Below, piece after piece: positions 5,754 through 8,819 of a stretch of 8,819 bases of DNA (positions within the stretch are counted from its first letter, which is position 1; the number at the start of each line of letters is the position of its first letter). The translations under genes were made by a program, and so were the position numbers. Source of the DNA: Firmicutes bacterium CAG:110. GTDB lineage: Bacteria; Bacillota; Clostridia; Oscillospirales; Oscillospiraceae. A model generated the notes under the pieces. The model worked only from the letters and a program-made list of their open reading frames with translations. It was not told where the DNA came from and did not search any database. The stretch spans positions 28,906 through 37,724 of the forward strand of contig HF988074.1 of NCBI GenBank assembly GCA_000434635.1, given 5' to 3'.

Positions 5754-6521
5754 TTACCGCTTATTTTTCTTGTAAATGACGTTCAGGCCCTTCAAAAGCA
5801 GGTCTTTCTCCAGAATGATCTCCCGTTTGCACAGCGGTGTGATAAACTGGGCAAGGCCGCCGGTGGCAATGAGTGTGGACTTGTGTCCCAGCTCTGCTTC
5901 GATTCGCTCCACCAGTCCGTCCAGCATGGCGGCGGTGCCGTACATCATGCCGCTGCGCATACAGTCCACTGTGTTCTTTCCGATGACGTGCTTCGGCTTG
6001 TCCAGACTGATGCCGGGAAGCTGAGCGGTGCGGCTGGTCAGCGCGTCCAGCGAAACCCGGACGCCCGGAAAAATGATGCCGCCCAGATACATATTGTTCG
6101 GCTCCACCACCTCGATGGTGGTAGCCGTTCCCAAATCCATCAGAATCATGGGCGCTTCGTACTCCGCGAGGGCGGCCACGGCAATGACGATGCGGTCGCT
6201 GCCTACCTGACTGGGAACGTCCATGTGGATGTTCAGCCCGGTTTTCAGCCCGGGGCCGACCACCATGGGCTGCTTCCGGATAACCTTGATGACGCCGGTT
6301 TTGACCGAATTGAACACCGGCGGCACGACGGAGGAAATGATGCAGTCGTCGATTTCCTTTACCTGCACGCCGAAGGCTTCCATCATGTTTTTGATCTCCA
6401 CGCCATACTGGTCGGAGGTGCGGATGGCGTCGGTGGCAATGCGGGCTTTGAACAGAATTTTATCATTTTCAATACAGCCGATGACCAGATTGGTATTACC
6501 GATGTCAATGGCAAGCAGCAT
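5754..6521 (-). CDS. coaX: Type III pantothenate kinase
   Basis: CoaX catalyses ATP-dependent phosphorylation of pantothenate to 4'-phosphopantothenate, the first committed step of coenzyme A synthesis, in the cytoplasm; the type III enzyme needs a monovalent cation and is not inhibited by CoA. The 255-residue protein has the ASKHA-fold signatures: the phosphate-binding DIGNTN (residues 6-11), VGSDR (106-110, with the catalytic Asp109), MDLGTATTIE (128-137), GGIIFPG (147-153) and ATGG (219-222). Length is normal for the family. The start at 6521 has AAGGAG at 6530-6535, overlapping the panT stop codon, with seven bases before the ATG. It is co-transcribed with panT. Confidence 0.97.
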   Translation of the reverse strand: MLLAIDIGNTNLVIGCIENDKILFKARIATDAIRTSDQYGVEIKNMMEAFGVQVKEIDDCIISSVVPPVFNSVKTGVIKVIRKQPMVVGPGLKTGLNIHMDVPSQVGSDRIVIAVAALAEYEAPMILMDLGTATTIEVVEPNNMYLGGIIFPGVRVSLDALTSRTAQLPGISLDKPKHVIGKNTVDCMRSGMMYGTAAMLDGLVERIEAELGHKSTLIATGGLAQFITPLCKREIILEKDLLLKGLNVIYKKNKR

Positions 6522-6533
6522 AACGATCTCTCC

Positions 6534-7166
6534 TTAACGTTTTTTCATCCGCTCCGAAAGGTGCAGCAGCGCCTTTCCGATGACGGTCACCAGAATGGCG
6601 GCAATGATGGCCTCCGGGATTCCGGACGCCGTGACCGTACCCATCACAAGTCCAAAAACGGCGGTAATGGCCACGTTTTTCGCCTGTGCGTACTGCTGGG
6701 CAAGCAGCACATAAATGCTGCCCATGACGAGAATTGTGTGGCACAGCGTGGAAATCACTGCCGTCAGGGGCAGCGCCGCAAAGTCCTGCTTCGTAAGCTT
6801 CTTAAAGAGCTTCCACAGCCATCCCGCAATCGCGCCGAACAGAATCCGGCACCCCAGTGCGATCCACAGGCTTTTCAGCACCCCCGGCAGACCCTCCGTG
6901 GTCATAAAGGGCGAAAACGCAAATGCCAGCAGTCCGGGACTGGTGGTATTTGCCCAGATGGAGCACAGCCCGAACACGCCCCCAAGGACAGCGCCCGCGC
7001 CGGGGCCGAGCAAAACCGCGCCCAGAATGACTGGGATGTGCATGGTTGTGGCCTTGATCACCGGAAGTGGAATGAAACCGATTCCGGTAACGCCCATGAC
7101 CAGCAGAACACCGCAGAACATAGCGAGGGTCGCCATGTACCGGGTGTTCATTTTCCTTTTTTCCAT
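6534..7166 (-). CDS. panT: ECF transporter S component, probably for pantothenate
   Basis: This is a 210-residue integral membrane protein of the group II ECF transporter S-component family (PF12822 type), which binds a vitamin and works with a shared energising module (EcfA, EcfA', EcfT) encoded elsewhere. About six hydrophobic segments are seen, at roughly 11-28, 42-58, 60-72, 103-120, 133-156 and 167-198. The GIGFIPLP stretch (28-35) and TTMHIPVILGAVLLGPGAGA (40-59) are typical of the family. Substrate specificity is inferred from context: it is followed 12 bases later by coaX and stands opposite coaBC, as in known PanT loci. The start at 7166 has AGGAGG at 7176-7181; a second ATG at 7151 is less well placed. 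The S-component call is secure, pantothenate specificity less so. Confidence 0.85.
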   Translation of the reverse strand: MEKRKMNTRYMATLAMFCGVLLVMGVTGIGFIPLPVIKATTMHIPVILGAVLLGPGAGAVLGGVFGLCSIWANTTSPGLLAFAFSPFMTTEGLPGVLKSLWIALGCRILFGAIAGWLWKLFKKLTKQDFAALPLTAVISTLCHTILVMGSIYVLLAQQYAQAKNVAITAVFGLVMGTVTASGIPEAIIAAILVTVIGKALLHLSERMKKR

Positions 7167-7175
7167 ATGAAATTA

Positions 7176-7181
7176 CCTCCT
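7176..7181 (-). promoter_or_regulatory. Ribosome binding site of panT
   Basis: AGGAGG, nine bases ahead of the ATG at 7166 on the minus strand, supports this start over the internal ATG at 7151. Confidence 0.85.
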
Positions 7182-7238
7182 GCTGCCGTTCTTCTTATGA
7201 AGATACAGCGCAAATTTGGGAGCTTTCACTCCGAGGGT

Positions 7239-7267
7239 ATTATAGCAGGGTGCGGCGGAAAATACAA
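7239..7267 (-). promoter_or_regulatory. Predicted sigma-A promoter of panT-coaX
   Basis: On the minus strand TTGTAT (7262-7267) and a perfect TATAAT (7239-7244) are separated by 17 bases, and TGC before the -10 gives an extended -10. Transcription would start near 7232, leaving a leader of about 65 bases. A very small dyad, GGAG..CTCC, lies at the predicted 5' end. No recognisable riboswitch is visible in this short leader. Confidence 0.8.
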
Positions 7268-7280
7268 GAAAAAAATCATC

Positions 7281-7309
7281 TTTACAGCGATTCAAAATCG
7301 GGATATAAT
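7281..7309 (+). promoter_or_regulatory. Predicted sigma-A promoter of coaBC
   Basis: TTTACA (7281-7286) and a perfect TATAAT (7304-7309) are separated by 17 bases. The start point would be near 7316 with a leader of about 29 bases, followed by GGAGGG (7333-7338) six bases before the ATG at 7345. The spacer contains the inverted repeat CGATT-CAA-AATCG (7288-7300), a possible operator. Confidence 0.82.
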
Positions 7310-7344
7310 GAGCGTAAGCAATTTTCTATTCTGGAGGGTTCCCT

Positions 7345-8538
7345 ATGCTGAAAGGAAAAACCGTCCTTCTGGGCGTTACCGGCGGAATCGCCGCCTATAA
7401 AGCCGCCGCGCTGGCCTCCGCCCTTGTCAAGCAGCACGCCGCGGTGGAGGTCGTCATGACCGAAAACGCCACCCAATTCGTCACACCCCTGACCTTCGAG
7501 CAGCTCACCGGCCGCCGGACGATGGTGAACACCTTCGACCGGAATTTCTCCCATCAGGTGGAGCATATCGCTCTGGCGGAACGGACGGATCTTGTGATCG
7601 TCGCCCCGGCCACGGCCAACGTATGCGCGAAGCTCGCCCACGGGCTGGCGGACGATATGCTCACCACCACGATTCTCGCCTGCCGCTGCCCCAAACTCAT
7701 CGCCCCCGCCATGAACACCAATATGTACGAAAATCCCGTGACACAGGACAATCTGGCGCTTCTGCGCCATTACGGCTGGGAGGTCATTGAGCCTGCCAGC
7801 GGACGTCTTGCCTGCGGTGCCGTGGGCAAGGGCAAGCTGCCGGAGCCGGAGGAAATTCTGCAATATATCCTGCGTCAGCTGGCCTTCCCTCACGATCTTG
7901 CCGGGAAAAAGGTGCTTGTCACCGCCGGGCCGACCCAGGAGGCCATCGACCCCGTCCGGTATCTGACCAACCATTCCACCGGGAAAATGGGCTACGCCAT
8001 CGCCAGAATGGCCATGCTCCGGGGCGCGGACGTGACTCTGGTTTCCGGCCCCACGGCCATCGCCCCCCCGCCCTTTGTGACCGTAGTTCCCGTCGTTTCC
8101 GCTCAGGATATGTTTGAAGCCGTGGCCGCCAACGCCCCAAAATCCGACTTTATTTTCAAAGCGGCGGCGGTGGCGGACTACACCCCGGCAAATTACAGCG
8201 ACAACAAGGTCAAAAAGTCCGAGGGCGACATGTCCATCCCCCTGAAACGCACCCGGGACATTCTGAAATATCTTGGTGAGAACCGCGTCCCGGGACAAGT
8301 CATCTGCGGTTTTTCCATGGAGACCCAGAACATGGTGGAAAACAGCCGGGAAAAGCTCGTAAAGAAGAACGTGGACATGATATGCGCCAACAATCTCAAG
8401 CAGTCCGGCGCTGGCTTCGGGGTTGACACGAATGTAATCACGATCATTACCCGGAGCGAAACCACTGAGCTTCCGCTGCAATCCAAGGAAAGCGCCGCAA
8501 ACGCCATTCTGGACGTGGCAGTCCGGCTGGCTCCGTAA
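7345..8538 (+). CDS. coaBC: Bifunctional phosphopantothenoylcysteine decarboxylase/phosphopantothenate-cysteine ligase
   Basis: This Dfp/CoaBC enzyme joins 4'-phosphopantothenate to cysteine and then decarboxylates the product to 4'-phosphopantetheine in CoA synthesis. The 397-residue protein has both domains. The N-terminal FMN-binding CoaC half (about 1-180) shows GVTGGIAAYK (10-19), SHQVEHIALA with catalytic His74, PAMNTNM (121-127) and RLACGAVGKGKLPE with active-site Cys157. The C-terminal CoaB half (about 188-397) shows VTAGPTQEAIDPVRYLTNHS (192-211) including the conserved Asn209, STGKMG, AAAVADY (273-279) and NKVKK (287-291) with the ligase lysine. All expected catalytic residues are present and the length is normal. 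It is transcribed divergently from panT-coaX; no terminator is obvious before the next gene. Confidence 0.97.
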   Translation: MLKGKTVLLGVTGGIAAYKAAALASALVKQHAAVEVVMTENATQFVTPLTFEQLTGRRTMVNTFDRNFSHQVEHIALAERTDLVIVAPATANVCAKLAHGLADDMLTTTILACRCPKLIAPAMNTNMYENPVTQDNLALLRHYGWEVIEPASGRLACGAVGKGKLPEPEEILQYILRQLAFPHDLAGKKVLVTAGPTQEAIDPVRYLTNHSTGKMGYAIARMAMLRGADVTLVSGPTAIAPPPFVTVVPVVSAQDMFEAVAANAPKSDFIFKAAAVADYTPANYSDNKVKKSEGDMSIPLKRTRDILKYLGENRVPGQVICGFSMETQNMVENSREKLVKKNVDMICANNLKQSGAGFGVDTNVITIITRSETTELPLQSKESAANAILDVAVRLAP

Positions 8539-8577
8539 AAGCGCCCATACCTGCAAATCGGAATCGGAGAAGATTAA

Positions 8578-8819
8578 ATGGGACAGATCAGCCTACAGAT
8601 CATGACAAGGGAGTTATGTCACGACCTTTATAAAGGGTGGACAAATGACGCATCCATTTATATGGATATGAAGCTGTTCAAGCCATACACCTATAACGAA
8701 GATGCTGTAAACCGGTATTTTGAATCGAAGCAGGATGTGTCGAGGGTTGTATTCGCAATTATGCTTGATGCCGAGGTGATTGGGGAGTTGCAGCTAAAGC
8801 AAATAGACCGCGACAGGAA
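8578..8819 (+). CDS. GNAT-family N-acetyltransferase, N-terminal part only
   Basis: The gene starts at the ATG at 8578, with GGAGA at 8566-8570 seven bases ahead, and runs open to the right edge (80 complete codons). The protein starts MGQISLQIMTRELCHDLYKG and continues with a WTND/IYMDM segment, FKPYTYNEDAVNRYFES and VVFAIMLDAEVIGELQLKQI. The last part is the beta-strand region (FAIMLDAEVIGELQL) typical of the RimJ/RimL-like GNAT fold; the acetyl-CoA loop would lie beyond the edge. The substrate cannot be told. I count 106 G+C in the 239 bases from 8581 to 8819 (44%), clearly below coaBC, with codons such as TTA, CTA, AGG and ATA that are scarce next door. It begins 39 bases after coaBC and may be reached by coaBC read-through. 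Confidence 0.75.
   Translation, partial: MGQISLQIMTRELCHDLYKGWTNDASIYMDMKLFKPYTYNEDAVNRYFESKQDVSRVVFAIMLDAEVIGELQLKQIDRDR

Noticed and set aside
7190..7203. Small hairpin TCTTC-TTAT-GAAGA in the panT leader
   Set aside because: Only five mostly A/T pairs, too weak to support a riboswitch or attenuator, and the leader is too short for a known vitamin riboswitch.
5883..7400. A 505-codon open frame on the plus strand opposite coaX and panT
   Set aside because: It is antisense to two recognisable genes, rich in His, Asn, Gln and Arg as expected for a shadow frame, matches no family I know, and runs out of frame into the start of coaBC.
7282..8556. A 424-codon open frame on the minus strand opposite coaBC
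   Set aside because: coaBC on the plus strand has every catalytic motif, a promoter and a ribosome binding site. The antisense frame is a GC-rich shadow of low-complexity composition.

Overview
The window looks like a core chromosomal segment of an endospore-forming, GC-rich member of the class Clostridia; Oscillospiraceae-like is my inference from protein style and gene order. It carries a complete eight-gene spoIIIA sporulation operon, with flanking asp23/nusB and coenzyme A genes of Firmicute type. Nearly all of the sequence is coding. I see no RNA genes, insertion sequences, CRISPR arrays or prophage genes.

Left part (about 1-1130, minus strand): a housekeeping operon reads leftward as asp23-family gene, nusB, then the first 52 codons of a TsaD/Kae1-like (peptidase M22 superfamily) gene that leaves the window. 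It has its own vegetative-type promoter with an extended -10 at 1067-1094. A strong terminator hairpin (1131-1155) separates it from the operon upstream.

Centre (1162-5645, minus strand): spoIIIAA-AB-AC-AD-AE-AF-AG-AH, all intact and in the standard order. They are tightly coupled: three ATGA overlaps (AA/AB, AB/AC, AD/AE), two 1-base stop/start overlaps (AC/AD, AE/AF), a 13-base overlap (AF/AG) and a 14-base gap (AG/AH). Together they encode the mother-cell side of the channel that links mother cell and engulfed forespore: an ATPase, membrane export-apparatus-like proteins, and ring-forming proteins related to type III secretion and flagellar ring proteins.

Right part (5754-8538): a pantothenate/CoA module. 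panT (ECF transporter substrate-binding subunit) and coaX (type III pantothenate kinase) run leftward from one promoter. coaBC (4'-phosphopantothenoylcysteine synthetase/decarboxylase) runs rightward from a divergent promoter. Both promoters lie in the 178-base gap 7167-7344. The three products would cover pantothenate uptake, its phosphorylation, and conversion to 4'-phosphopantetheine. A hairpin after coaX probably ends that transcript before spoIIIA; a second, GC-only hairpin sits just ahead of the spoIIIAA ribosome binding site.

Right edge (8578-8819, plus strand): the start of a GNAT-type N-acetyltransferase gene whose base composition is clearly lower in GC than its neighbours.

I found no evidence for a new multi-gene system. 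The points worth a second look are regulatory structures in three intergenic regions, the compact ring proteins, the TsaD-like gene coupled to nusB, and the compositionally different acetyltransferase gene.
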